Of a DNA stretch of 64,000 nt, positions 26,879 to 37,993 are shown piece by piece. Positions within the stretch are counted from its first letter, which is position 1. Each line of letters begins with the position of its first letter. The notes below the pieces were generated by a model that worked only from the letters and a program-made list of their open reading frames with translations, did not search any database and was not told where the DNA came from. Source of the stretch: Puniceicoccaceae bacterium 5H (GTDB lineage Bacteria; Verrucomicrobiota; Verrucomicrobiia; Opitutales; Oceanipulchritudinaceae); the NCBI GenBank assembly GCA_009772895.1, contig WOUP01000012.1, positions 39,364 through 103,363 on the forward strand, given 5' to 3'. The position numbers were made by a program, and so were the translations under genes.

Positions 26879-28357
26879 ATGAATATGAAGACCACCCTGA
26901 CCACGACCGCCGGCAATCCGGTGGGAGACAATCAGAATTCGCTCACTGCCGGGCCTCGCGGGCCGCTCTTGATGCAAGATTACCAGCTGATCGAAAAGCT
27001 GGCCCACCAGAACCGCGAACGCATCCCCGAGCGCACCGTGCACGCCAAGGGCTCTGCCGCCTATGGCACCTTTACCGTTACGAACGACATCACCAAATAC
27101 ACCAAGGCCAGCGTCTTCGGCCGGGTCGGCAAGCAGACCGACGTGCTGCTGCGCTTCTCCACCGTGGCCGGTGAGCGCGGGGCGGCCGACGCCGAGCGCG
27201 ACGTGCGCGGCTTTGCCCTGAAGTTCTACACCGACGAGGGCAACTGGGACATGGTCGGCAACAACACGCCGGTATTCTTCGTCCGCGACCCCTACAAGTT
27301 CCCGGACTTCATCCACACGCAAAAGCGTCACCCCAAGACCAACCTGCGCAGCCCCACCGCCATGTGGGACTTCTGGTCGTTGAGCCCGGAGAGCCTGCAC
27401 CAGGTCACCATCCTGATGAGTGACCGCGGCCTGCCGCGCAGCTACCGCCACGTCAACGGCTACGGCAGCCACACCTACAGCTTTATCAACGCCAATAACG
27501 AGCGTTTCTGGATCAAGTTCCACTTCAAAACCCAGCAGGGCATCGAGAACCTGACCAATGAGGAAGCCGCTCAGATCGTGGCCGAAGACCGGGAATCGCA
27601 CCAGCGCGACCTCTTCGACAATATCGAGAAGCGCAACTTCCCGAAGTGGAAGGTCTATGTGCAGGTGATGCCGGAGATGGACGCCGAGACCTACAAGATC
27701 AACCCGTTCGATCTGACCAAGGTGTGGCCGCATGGCGACTACCCGCTGATCGAAGTGGGTGAGCTGGAGCTGAACCGCAACCCGGAAAACTATTTTGCCG
27801 AGGTCGAGCAGGCCGCCTTCAGCCCATCCAACATCGTACCGGGCATCAGCTTCTCGCCCGACAAGATGTTGCAGGCCCGCATCTTCTCCTATGCCGACGC
27901 CCACCGCTACCGCATCGGCACCCACTACGAGATGCTGCCGGTCAACCGCCCCAAGGTGGCGGTGAACACCTACAACTTCGACGGCCCGATGCGCTTCGAC
28001 TCGCCGCAGGGGACCAACGCCTACTACGAACCCAACAGCTTCAACGGCCCGGTGCAGGACCCGAACATGATCGAGCCGCCGCTGCGCATCTCCGCCGAGA
28101 CGGCCGCGCGCTTCGACCACCGCGAGGGCAATGACGACTACACCCAGCCGGGAGACCTCTTCCGTTTGATGCCCCAGGACGAAAAGGAACGCCTGTTCAC
28201 CAACATCGCTGGTGCGATGGACGGCGTGCCCGCCGAGATCATCCAACGTCAGCTGGTGCACTTCCACCGCGCCGACCCGGCCTACGCCGAAGGCGTGTCC
28301 AAGGCCACGGGCGTGCCGCTGCCGGAGTCGATCACGACCGCCGGTGCGCAAGCGTAA
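26879..28357 (+). CDS. katA: Small-subunit heme catalase
   Basis: 492 aa monofunctional catalase (clade 3 size). The catalytic His55 lies in [14 protein letters not shown], the distal-side [12 protein letters not shown] region carries the conserved Asn neighbourhood, and the proximal heme-ligand Tyr is in [14 protein letters not shown]. It decomposes hydrogen peroxide in the cytoplasm; no signal peptide is present. It is divergent from oxyR and followed after 64 bases by an ankyrin-repeat gene. ATG 26885 is an alternative start. Confidence 0.96.
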   Translation: MNMKTTLTTTAGNPVGDNQNSLTAGPRGPLLMQDYQLIEKLAHQNRERIPERTVHAKGSAAYGTFTVTNDITKYTKASVFGRVGKQTDVLLRFSTVAGERGAADAERDVRGFALKFYTDEGNWDMVGNNTPVFFVRDPYKFPDFIHTQKRHPKTNLRSPTAMWDFWSLSPESLHQVTILMSDRGLPRSYRHVNGYGSHTYSFINANNERFWIKFHFKTQQGIENLTNEEAAQIVAEDRESHQRDLFDNIEKRNFPKWKVYVQVMPEMDAETYKINPFDLTKVWPHGDYPLIEVGELELNRNPENYFAEVEQAAFSPSNIVPGISFSPDKMLQARIFSYADAHRYRIGTHYEMLPVNRPKVAVNTYNFDGPMRFDSPQGTNAYYEPNSFNGPVQDPNMIEPPLRISAETAARFDHREGNDDYTQPGDLFRLMPQDEKERLFTNIAGAMDGVPAEIIQRQLVHFHRADPAYAEGVSKATGVPLPESITTAGAQA

Positions 28358-28421
28358 CCGCTCAACCTTCTCTTGAATCTGCGCCCGTCCGCGTGGCGGG
28401 CGCCCCACCCTTTTTCTCATC

Positions 28422-28925
28422 ATGGAAACCGTCCTGAGCCAACAAGAAGAGCAGCGCTACGCCGAACTCCAGCAGCAGGCGATCGACTATGCCCGCCAAG
28501 GCTTCACCGAAGGCCTTAAGGTGATGGTCGAAGCCGGTATGCCGGTCAACCTCGCCGATACCAAGGGCAACAGCTTGCTCATGTTGGCCAGTTACAACGG
28601 TAACCAGGAGACAACGGAGATGCTGCTCGACCACGGGGCCGACCTCGACCGGCGCAACGATCGCGGCCAGACCCCGCTCGGCGGCGTGGCCTTCAAGGGT
28701 TACGTCGAGATCGTCCAGCTCCTGATCGACCGCGGGGCCGACATCAACGCTGACAACGGCGGAGGCATGACGCCGATCATGTTTGCCGCGATGTTCGGGC
28801 GGCACGAAGTCGTGAAGGTGCTGCGCGCCGCCGGGGCCAGACTCGAAGCCCGCAACAAGCTCGGCGTTTCGGCCAACCTCATGGTCAATGCCTCCAACCT
28901 GATCGGCAGCCTCATCCGCTCCTGA
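28422..28925 (+). CDS. Ankyrin-repeat protein downstream of catalase (AnkB-like)
   Basis: 167 aa. After an N-terminal helix it has about four ankyrin repeats, the clearest being KGNSLLMLASYNGNQETTEM, RGQTPLGGVAFKGYVEIVQL and GMTPIMFAAMFGRHEVVKVL. No signal peptide is seen. In Pseudomonas aeruginosa an ankyrin gene (ankB) sits beside katB and is needed for full catalase activity; the same order here suggests a catalase partner, by analogy only. A terminator follows, so katA and this gene probably form one transcript. Confidence 0.88.
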   Translation: METVLSQQEEQRYAELQQQAIDYARQGFTEGLKVMVEAGMPVNLADTKGNSLLMLASYNGNQETTEMLLDHGADLDRRNDRGQTPLGGVAFKGYVEIVQLLIDRGADINADNGGGMTPIMFAAMFGRHEVVKVLRAAGARLEARNKLGVSANLMVNASNLIGSLIRS

Positions 28926-28976
28926 TTTTCGAGCCTGAGATATTAGCGACTAGACAAGAGAGACCAAGAGAAGACA

Positions 28977-29013
28977 CGGCGCATTCCCCGCGGGAGTGCG
29001 CCGTTCTGTTTTA
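28977..29013 (+). terminator. Intrinsic terminator after the ankyrin gene
   Basis: ACGGCGCA (28977-28984) pairs with TGCGCCGT (28998-29005), with further pairing inside, followed by TCTGTTTT. Confidence 0.8.
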
Positions 29014-29042
29014 AAATCTGCAGGAGGAGCGGATCGAAGACT

Positions 29043-29247
29043 CACTCAAATCCAAGGTGCTCGAAATCCTTTAGGTTGCGCGTCGCAAATTCACGCACGC
29101 CCTGCTCTCGCAAGCTGAGCGCCAGTCGAATATCAAAAAATGTGGCGGGGCGTTTTGGAAAGACCTCGGACGGTATCCTACATCTGCTGATGAAACACGC
29201 TTGGCCTTCTGGTCAAGATCATCCGGAATCTGCACCTGCGTTTTCAC
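29043..29247 (-). pseudogene. Remnant of a vapBC-type toxin-antitoxin pair
   Basis: Read on the minus strand, a GTG at 29247 opens an antitoxin-like start, VKTQVQIPDDLDQKAKRV, typical of ribbon-helix-helix VapB partners. About 100 bases later, in another frame, a PIN-toxin C-terminus appears: ATFFDIRLALSLREQGV, then REFATRNLKDFEHLGFE and a stop at 29043. The acidic PIN catalytic core and the rest of the antitoxin are missing, so an internal deletion seems to have joined the two ends. Otherwise the 28926-29315 gap holds only two terminators. Confidence 0.6.
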
Positions 29248-29272
29248 CAAAGTGCAGGTTCATGCAGAACCA

Positions 29273-29304
29273 CAAAAAAGCCGCCTCATTTTCCGAGGCG
29301 GCTT
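29273..29304 (-). terminator. Intrinsic terminator of glgB
   Basis: On the minus strand AAGCCGCCTC and GAGGCGGCTT form a 10-bp stem with a 6-base loop, followed by TTTTTT. Confidence 0.92.
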
Positions 29305-29315
29305 GAATGAAAGGC

Positions 29316-31532
<2,217 letters not shown>

Positions 31533-31805
31533 GGCTAAGGGGAGAGGGTTCGGGTTGTGTCGCACTACTTGCGTACTATCCACAACTAGTTCTGAAAAGC
31601 CTTTTCTGTCCAACGGTTTTGCGATTCTTAATCTACGTTTATCTCAACAGCGCGTTAGTCCGACCAAAAGGCAAAGCCTTTCAGCCACAACCGCTTCGGG
31701 CGACCCGCCCATGCGTAGGCTATTTTACCCAGACACATCGAATGGCCGCTCTTTCCCCCAGCCTTTTGGCTTGTATGCCAGCGCCTGCCCCACACACTGC
31801 GCAGG

Positions 31806-33941
31806 GTGAGGTTGCGCCACCTTTTCTTGTTTGCCACCGTCTGCGGTCTGTATGCCGCGCCGAGTCTCCATGCCCAGGCATCCGACCTGGCTTCCGGCGC
31901 CGAACTGAGCGCCGATGAACCGCTCGAACGCGACCTGCAGAACGGGGTGGTCACCGCGCGGGGCAATGCCGAAGTCCGCACCGAAGACATCCGCATCACG
32001 GCGGACCTGATCCAGTATTACGAGCAGGATCGCAAGCTGATCGCCGAAGGTCACGTGACCGCCACGGGCAAGGGATTGCGCCTGCTGACGGATGAGCTGA
32101 CCTACGACCTCGACACCCAGCGCTTCAATACCGGGCACTTCCGGGCGGGTTATCCACCCTTCTTCATCGAAGGGGAAAACGCGGAGGGCACGCCGGAGGA
32201 GTTCATCGGCGAGATCGCGACGCTTTATTATGGCGAGCCGGCCACCGGCACGCCGCGGCTGCGCGTCGGCTCGGCCCGGGTCCGCCCCGGTGAACGCGTG
32301 CGGGCGGAGGATATTCGCTTTGGCGTGCAGGGGCTGGATTTCGAGATCCCGATCGCCACGCTCGACCGCTCCTTTGCGCTGCCGCCGATCCAGGCCTCGG
32401 TCGCGGGCGGCTACCGCGGCAACCTCGGCGCCTACGTGCAGTCCGAGCTGCTCTTCCCCTTTGGCTCCAACGTCCTGGGCGGGACGAACCTCGACGTCTA
32501 CACCAACCGTGGCGCGCTGGTCGGCCCGATTGTCAGCTATCGAGACAACGAAGGCGAATCGACCAGCACCACCACCCTCAACTCGGGTTGGATCTACGAT
32601 TACAATGACGACGAGCGGGGCGACGACCGCCTGAATCAGCCGATCGACCCACAGCGCTACTTCGCGCGCCTCAACCACCGGCAGACGTTCAAGAACCTGA
32701 GCTTCAACGCGCAGCTCAATTACGTCTCCGACTCCGAGATCCTGCGCGACTTCCGCTGGGACCTCTACCCGTATCTGCAGGAGGCCGACAGTCATTTTGA
32801 GGTCCTCTACACGGCCGAAGACTGGTTCCTGACCGCCTGGGGCCGCACCAGCCTCTCTTCGTATTATCCGATCACGGAGCGCCTGCCCGAGGTGCGGCTG
32901 CAAACGCGGCTGCGCCCGATCACCGAATTCAATATCTACCACCGCGGTCACCTACAGGCTGGCTACCTGCGCCGTCAGACGATCGAAGGTCTCGACTACA
33001 ACGATCGCCTGCCGGAAGAGGAGGTGCTGGAGGTCGACTTCGGGGATGGCGTGGCACGCGTAGACGGCTATTACGAGCTGCAGCGCCCGAGCTGGATCAC
33101 CAACTGGCTGCGCCTCACCCCCAATGCGGCCGCCCGCTATATCTACTACGGCGACAGCCCCTCCGGTGACGACGCCGACCGCCTGCTGACGCAAGTCGGC
33201 CTCGATCTGACCGCCGAAGGCTCCGCCTACTGGAACTACCAGAACAAGACCTGGAACATCAATGGGCTCCGCCATATCGTGCGGCCCATGGTGCGCTACC
33301 TCTACCGCGAGGACCAAGGCGCCGGCCTCGATGAGATCTATCAGTTTGATTACTATCTGCCCCACCCTTCGCGCCCGCTCTTCAATCTGGGCGATCGCGT
33401 CGACGTTGATTCGCTCAGCAAACTGCACGTGACCCGCGTCGGGGTGGAAAACACCCTGCAGACGCGCGGCAAGAACGGGCAGTCCCGCAATCTGGTGCGG
33501 CTGGACCTGTTTCAGGATTTCGACCTGGAAGACGAGGCACGCGACGCCCTTTATACGGAGCTGAGCACACAGCCCGCGCCGTGGCTCGACTTCCGCCTGG
33601 CTCACAAGTGGCGCACGGAAGACGCTGAAGCCGAAGCCTACTACATCAACGCCAGCATCCTGAGCGCGGACAAGTGGCGCGCGACGATGAGCGTCGACCA
33701 CCTGGAAGACGAGGTCACCCAGATCGGCCTCAGCGGCTTCTATCGCCTGACGGAAAACATCGGAGTGCTCGCTTCGGCCCGCTACGACGATGAACTGGGC
33801 GACCTGACCCGCCAACTGTACGCAGTCCGCCAACGTTGGGGCAGCTTCTGGGAGTTCGATTACGGGGTCTTGCTCACCAACGGCGACCAGCGCCAGGACG
33901 ACATGCGGATTCAGCTGAAGGTGCGCTTCCTCGCTTTTTAG
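31806..33941 (+). CDS. lptD: LptD/OstA-like outer membrane assembly protein
   Basis: 711 aa. A signal peptide (LRHLFLFATVCGLYAAPSLHA) is followed by an OstA/LptA-like domain (GVVTARGNAEVRTEDIRITA, then RKLIAEGHVTATGKGLRLL) and a long C-terminal region of alternating residues and aromatic strand ends, ending in MRIQLKVRFLAF with a terminal Phe, as expected of an outer membrane beta barrel. Family role: insertion of lipopolysaccharide into the outer leaflet. The GTG start at 31806 is uncertain (TTG at 31812). LptD versus a shorter OstA-barrel relative cannot be settled here. scpA begins 15 bases after its stop. Confidence 0.82.
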   Translation: MRLRHLFLFATVCGLYAAPSLHAQASDLASGAELSADEPLERDLQNGVVTARGNAEVRTEDIRITADLIQYYEQDRKLIAEGHVTATGKGLRLLTDELTYDLDTQRFNTGHFRAGYPPFFIEGENAEGTPEEFIGEIATLYYGEPATGTPRLRVGSARVRPGERVRAEDIRFGVQGLDFEIPIATLDRSFALPPIQASVAGGYRGNLGAYVQSELLFPFGSNVLGGTNLDVYTNRGALVGPIVSYRDNEGESTSTTTLNSGWIYDYNDDERGDDRLNQPIDPQRYFARLNHRQTFKNLSFNAQLNYVSDSEILRDFRWDLYPYLQEADSHFEVLYTAEDWFLTAWGRTSLSSYYPITERLPEVRLQTRLRPITEFNIYHRGHLQAGYLRRQTIEGLDYNDRLPEEEVLEVDFGDGVARVDGYYELQRPSWITNWLRLTPNAAARYIYYGDSPSGDDADRLLTQVGLDLTAEGSAYWNYQNKTWNINGLRHIVRPMVRYLYREDQGAGLDEIYQFDYYLPHPSRPLFNLGDRVDVDSLSKLHVTRVGVENTLQTRGKNGQSRNLVRLDLFQDFDLEDEARDALYTELSTQPAPWLDFRLAHKWRTEDAEAEAYYINASILSADKWRATMSVDHLEDEVTQIGLSGFYRLTENIGVLASARYDDELGDLTRQLYAVRQRWGSFWEFDYGVLLTNGDQRQDDMRIQLKVRFLAF

Positions 33942-33956
33942 AACCGGTGGTCAGAG

Positions 33957-34781
33957 ATGTCCGACACGGCCGAACTCAACAGCTTCCTGCCCCGCACGGA
34001 CCACCCGATCCGGCTCTCGGCATTCGAGGGGCCGCTCGACTTGCTGTTATTTCTCATCCGGCGCCAGGAGATCGACATCTACGACATCCCGATCGAGCAG
34101 GTTACCCGGCAGTATCTGGACATCTTGCGCGCCACGGAAGAGCGGCAGCTGGAGGTGGCCGGCGAGTTTTTCGTCATGGCCGCAACCCTCATGCAGATCA
34201 AGAGCCGCATGCTGCTGCCGCCCGAACAGGCGCCCGAGGAAGAGGAAAGTGATGAAGACGACGACCTCGATCCGCGCTGGGAACTCGTGCAGCAGCTGCT
34301 CGAATACCGCCGCTTCAAAGAGGCCGCCATCGACCTCGCGGATCTCGTCGATCAAGCCCAGGCCCTCGTCGAGCGCCGGGTGGAGCAAGAGGCCGAGAAA
34401 CCGGAGGAACGCCCGCTGGTCCCCACGGACCATGTAGAGCTTTGGAACACCTTCAACCGCGTGCTGCGGCGCCTCGCTGAAAAAGTCCAGGTCGGGGAGA
34501 TCGAAGACGAGACCGTAACGGTCGCCGAACGCATGGAAGCCATCCTGAAACGTTTGCCCCACCAGCACCGCTTTACCTTTACCGAATTGCTGGCAGAGCA
34601 GGAAAAGCCGAGCCTGATGTTTGTGGTGGCGACATTCCTCGCCCTGTTGGAACTGACACGCTTGAAACGACTTAGCCTTGAACAGGAGGAAAATTTCACG
34701 GATATTTCATGCCTGCGGCGAGAGGATTCCGACGGCGAAAGCCTCTTCTCCAACCCAGAAGCGCCTCCGGCAAAGGAATAA
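33957..34781 (+). CDS. scpA: Segregation and condensation protein A
   Basis: 274 aa kleisin of the bacterial SMC complex. The N-terminal SMC-binding part starts IRLSAFEGPLDLLLFLIRRQ and IDIYDIPIEQVTRQYLDIL, followed by EFFVMAATLMQIKSRMLLP. An acidic linker and the winged-helix C-terminus (EQEKPSLMFVVATFLALLEL) follow. It works with Smc and ScpB in chromosome organisation; neither is in the window. Confidence 0.94.
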   Translation: MSDTAELNSFLPRTDHPIRLSAFEGPLDLLLFLIRRQEIDIYDIPIEQVTRQYLDILRATEERQLEVAGEFFVMAATLMQIKSRMLLPPEQAPEEEESDEDDDLDPRWELVQQLLEYRRFKEAAIDLADLVDQAQALVERRVEQEAEKPEERPLVPTDHVELWNTFNRVLRRLAEKVQVGEIEDETVTVAERMEAILKRLPHQHRFTFTELLAEQEKPSLMFVVATFLALLELTRLKRLSLEQEENFTDISCLRREDSDGESLFSNPEAPPAKE

Positions 34782-34822
34782 AGCTCCTTGCAAAACCTCA
34801 TACTTTCACAAGGTTGTCACCA

Positions 34823-35071
34823 ATGAATCAACGAGAGCACGCGGCACAGCGAGCCCATCTTCTGGGGATCGGTTTGGACCATAGCGATGGTCACAAGCGG
34901 ATTACGCGTGCGGAACAGTTCTCGATCGTTGGCGGGTCGGACGAAACGCACTCGCGCATGACCGAGACGCTGATGAAGACTTGCGAAGATCTCCAAACCA
35001 AAGGCAAGCGCCTCGAAGAGGCCGAACCCCAGGAATTGGCGGAAATCATCGACAAGAACACGCCCCGTTAA
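34823..35071 (+). CDS. Small unknown protein
   Basis: 82 aa, hydrophilic, probably helical in its second half (MTETLMKTCEDLQTKGKRLEE). No signal peptide, membrane segment or cysteine. AAGG precedes the ATG by 9 bases. It sits 36 bases before trxA and may share its transcript. I recognise no family. Confidence 0.6.
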   Translation: MNQREHAAQRAHLLGIGLDHSDGHKRITRAEQFSIVGGSDETHSRMTETLMKTCEDLQTKGKRLEEAEPQELAEIIDKNTPR

Positions 35072-35106
35072 ACAAGCTCGCTGAGCCTCCTTATCGAAAC
35101 GCAACC

Positions 35107-35433
35107 ATGTCTGAAGCTATCGTAAATCTTAATGAAGCCAACTTCGAAGAAGTCGTCACGAAGTCCGACAAGGTCGTCGTGGTAGACTTCTGGGCACCCT
35201 GGTGCGGCCCTTGCCGGACCATCGCTCCGATCCTGGAGCAACTGGCTCAGGAAATGAGCGGAGAAGTCCAGGTCACCAAAGTGAATGTGGACGAAAACCA
35301 GGCCCTCGCGCAGAAGTTTAATGTGCGGGGCATTCCGACCCTGCTCTTCTTCAAGGACGGCGAGCTCCGCGACCAATCGGTCGGCCTCGTGCAGAAGGAA
35401 GCCATCGCCAAGAAGGTCAAGGAGCTGAACTAG
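35107..35433 (+). CDS. trxA: Thioredoxin
   Basis: 108 aa. The active site WCGPC (Cys33, Cys36) lies in VVVDFWAPWCGPCRTIAPIL, and the cis-proline loop is RGIPTLLFF. Cytoplasmic disulfide reductase. A terminator follows directly. Confidence 0.97.
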   Translation: MSEAIVNLNEANFEEVVTKSDKVVVVDFWAPWCGPCRTIAPILEQLAQEMSGEVQVTKVNVDENQALAQKFNVRGIPTLLFFKDGELRDQSVGLVQKEAIAKKVKELN

Positions 35434-35465
35434 CACCTCAACTCGTTGCACAACGACTTTCTACG

Positions 35466-35499
35466 GCCGGTCGTCCCTCGCGGACGGCCGGCTTTTTTT
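35466..35499 (+). terminator. Intrinsic terminator of trxA
   Basis: GCCGGTCGTCC and GGACGGCCGGC (one G-T pair) over a 5-base loop, followed by seven T. Confidence 0.92.
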
Positions 35500-35504
35500 G
35501 TGCC

Positions 35505-36428
35505 CTACTGCGCGGCGTCGAGCAACAGGCCGATCGCCAGCAGCAAGCCGTAGCTGAGCGTGAAGAAGGCCGTCTGCCCCAGGCGCGCCAGCCATTGCTC
35601 GCGCTCCGCCGGTTTGCCCATCTGAAAGCACAGCTTGATCCCCAGCGGTAGCACGATCCACGGCAACAGGGTCCAAAAGCCGAACTCATAGTCCACGATC
35701 AGCATCAAGGGCACCGTCGCCGCCATCAGCGTTAGCGCCTGGTACTGGCGCACGCCGAAAGTCGCGCCCAGACGCACCGCCAGCGTGCGCTTGCCGCTGA
35801 TGGAGTCGGTGCCGACGTCACGCAGGTTATTGACGACGAGGATATTGGTCGCCAGCGCGCCCGGCACAGCCGACAGCCAGAAAGCGGGCCCGAAATAGTT
35901 GATGATTTCCGGCTCTTCCACCGGCAGGACCAGCCACGTGCCCGCTTGGACGTAAAACGTCAGCATCGTGGCCATGAAGCCAAAGAAGAAAAACACGAAC
36001 AGGTCGCCCAGCCCATTGTAACCCAACGGATAAGGTCCGCCGGTATAGGCCCAGCCGCTCGCGATGCTGGCCACGCCGACCACCAGCAGCCACCATCCGC
36101 CAAAGGGTATGAGGCCGCAACCGACGAGAAAGGCGGCGCCAAAGACCAGCCACATGGCGGTGCGCATCTGCTCCGGCTTGATCAACCCCGCCGCAGTGGC
36201 TCGCGTCGGCCCGATGCGGTCTGCGGTGTCCGCGCCCTTGATGAAGTCATAATAGTCGTTGGAGAAATTGGTCCCAATCTGTACCAGCAGCGCAAACAAT
36301 AGGGCCAGCCCGGCCGGCAGGAAGTGCAGCGTCTGCGCATGCGCGGCGAGGGCAGTGCCGAGCACGACCGGAATCAGGGCCGCCGGTAAGGTCTTGGGGC
36401 GAGTGGCGAGCAGCCAGGGGTTTGCCAT
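35505..36428 (-). CDS. menA: UbiA-family prenyltransferase, probably 1,4-dihydroxy-2-naphthoate polyprenyltransferase
   Basis: 307 aa with about eight transmembrane helices. The two Asp-rich prenyl-diphosphate motifs are NDYYDFIKGADTADR and NNLRDVGTDSISGKRTLA, in the MenA form. It would attach the isoprenoid tail to the menaquinone ring. If the organism uses the futalosine route, the same family serves as MqnP; other menaquinone genes are not in the window. It lies 36 bases after the last pseudopilin gene on the same strand, so co-transcription is possible though functionally odd. Confidence 0.88.
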   Translation of the reverse strand: MANPWLLATRPKTLPAALIPVVLGTALAAHAQTLHFLPAGLALLFALLVQIGTNFSNDYYDFIKGADTADRIGPTRATAAGLIKPEQMRTAMWLVFGAAFLVGCGLIPFGGWWLLVVGVASIASGWAYTGGPYPLGYNGLGDLFVFFFFGFMATMLTFYVQAGTWLVLPVEEPEIINYFGPAFWLSAVPGALATNILVVNNLRDVGTDSISGKRTLAVRLGATFGVRQYQALTLMAATVPLMLIVDYEFGFWTLLPWIVLPLGIKLCFQMGKPAEREQWLARLGQTAFFTLSYGLLLAIGLLLDAAQ

Positions 36429-36464
36429 ACAGCTAGGGTTACGAAGGGTCCGCCGGGAAAGCAA

Positions 36465-37136
36465 TCACTTCGATTCAGGCACCGCCGTCCTCAAGTCCAT
36501 CGCGAAGCCTTGGAAGGCCTCCTTCTCCTGCCAGTGCACCGTCATGACCGGATGCTCCTGCGCAAAAGTCGGCCCCGGCCGCCAATAGCGTTCCCCATCT
36601 GGCAACGGTAGTGACTGAAACTCACCGTTGTACAAGTGCCCAACGTGTAACGCGAGACCCGGCATCGGACCTGCGATCACCACCGGCTGGCCCTGCACCA
36701 GCGGATTCCAGTTTTCCAGCGTCGTACCGGCCTTGCGCGCGGCGTGCACTGCGGTTGGCGTCAGCGTGACCTTGGCAAGGTAGTATTGCTCGCTCGGCTC
36801 ACCAAACGCATCGTGCGGCACCAAAACCAGGGCTTGCCAAAAGAGCGATTGCTCCTCGTCCAGCCAGGCCGCTTTCAGCAACAGGCCCTCCCCTGCCAGT
36901 TCGCCGCGACGGACGATCAGCCATGGGTCGGCCTGCGGTGGCGGCAGCAGGTGGTGCCACTCGTCCTGCAGTTGATATAGCGCGCCTTCGACTCGCGAAA
37001 CCTCGGCCACCGTGGTCTGCGCGGCCACCGCCTGAAGGCTCGAGCGAAAGATTGCCACCAGCGTCAACGTGATCGCCGCCAGCAAGCTTAGCGCAATCGT
37101 CAACTCCAACAAAGAAAACCCGCGTCGCTTCATCAT
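36465..37136 (-). CDS. GspJ-like minor pseudopilin
   Basis: 223 aa. A short basic leader ends in the prepilin-peptidase site RRG/FSLLELTIALSLL with Glu at +5, followed by a hydrophobic helix. The size, larger than the other pseudopilins, suits GspJ. The start overlaps the preceding gene's stop in ATGATGA. It is last in a five-gene pseudopilin operon. Confidence 0.8.
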   Translation of the reverse strand: MMKRRGFSLLELTIALSLLAAITLTLVAIFRSSLQAVAAQTTVAEVSRVEGALYQLQDEWHHLLPPPQADPWLIVRRGELAGEGLLLKAAWLDEEQSLFWQALVLVPHDAFGEPSEQYYLAKVTLTPTAVHAARKAGTTLENWNPLVQGQPVVIAGPMPGLALHVGHLYNGEFQSLPLPDGERYWRPGPTFAQEHPVMTVHWQEKEAFQGFAMDLRTAVPESK

Positions 37137-37504
37137 CGTACCACCTCCAACCAACTCCACGTTTGCAGGGAGCCGGACGCTTCGAGCGTCACCCACACTT
37201 CACCGGGAGTTTCCGCCGGTGTAAAGGTGACTTTCCAACCGCGCTCGTTTGGGCAGCAATCCTGCCACGCAAAGGCATCGTCTTCCGTGATCGGCTGCAA
37301 GAAGTGCGCTTCCATCGTCTCAGGTGGTGCCTGCCGCAGATGAGTCCGGACTTCTGCCACCACCTCGGCTGGGCGGGCGCTCTCCGCCCCCGGCGCCCGA
37401 GCAAGCTGCCGCGCCAGCAACAGCATGAGCGCCATCAGCGCGACCGCCATAACGCCCAACGCCAGCACCACCTCCATCAGGGTAAACCCGCGGCGGCGCT
37501 TCAC
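37133..37504 (-). CDS. GspI-like minor pseudopilin
   Basis: 123 aa. A GTG start (overlapping the preceding stop as GTGA) gives KRRRG/FTLMEVVLALGVMAVALMAL, the classical GspI signature with Glu at +5. It would pack in the tip of a type II secretion pseudopilus. The assignment is by size, order and motif. Confidence 0.8.
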   Translation of the reverse strand: MKRRRGFTLMEVVLALGVMAVALMALMLLLARQLARAPGAESARPAEVVAEVRTHLRQAPPETMEAHFLQPITEDDAFAWQDCCPNERGWKVTFTPAETPGEVWVTLEASGSLQTWSWLEVVR

Positions 37505-37992
37505 GGCGTGCCCTCCTGGTGTAACGGGCGACTGCCGGGCTCCCACTGGCCGCGTACCCCACTCTCCCATTGCCACGCGTAGCGATGGAGCGGCTGCCCG
37601 GACGCATCGAGCTCCAGCACTTCCGCCGGCCCTTTATCGGGGTATGCCGTCACAACCATCGAGCCCCAGCCGTCGGTCAACACCAGAGGTCGGTCGGTCC
37701 CATGGAAACCGGCCTCGGCCACCACCTGCCAGCCGCCACCGTCGTCCAGCAAACGCCGGGCTGCCCAATGGCGTCCGTCGGTCCACACGGCCACCATCAC
37801 GGGCCGGCCGCGAGCGCTCGCCAACTCGGACGCCCCTGCGAGATAGTCTTCCCAGGCGCGGGCCATGCCCAGGGGCTCCGGCACTGTATCGACGGCAGGC
37901 GGCTGCAGCACCCAGACCGCGGCCATCAGCAGCCCGGTAATCAAGCCCAGCACCACCACGATCTCCAACAAACTAAAGCCCTTGCGCCGCAT
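37501..37992 (-). CDS. GspH-like pseudopilin
   Basis: 163 aa. MRRKG/FSLLEIVVVLGLITGLLMAA carries the prepilin-peptidase site with Glu at +5, and the rest is a soluble beta-rich domain. The ATG at 37992 is one base beyond the preceding stop, and the 3' end overlaps the next gene by four bases. GspH assignment is from gene order only. Confidence 0.75.
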   Translation of the reverse strand: MRRKGFSLLEIVVVLGLITGLLMAAVWVLQPPAVDTVPEPLGMARAWEDYLAGASELASARGRPVMVAVWTDGRHWAARRLLDDGGGWQVVAEAGFHGTDRPLVLTDGWGSMVVTAYPDKGPAEVLELDASGQPLHRYAWQWESGVRGQWEPGSRPLHQEGTP

Positions 37993-37993
37993 G

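Noticed and set aside
26807..28423. Long open frame opposite katA
   Set aside because: 538 codons antisense to a complete catalase; composition bias only.
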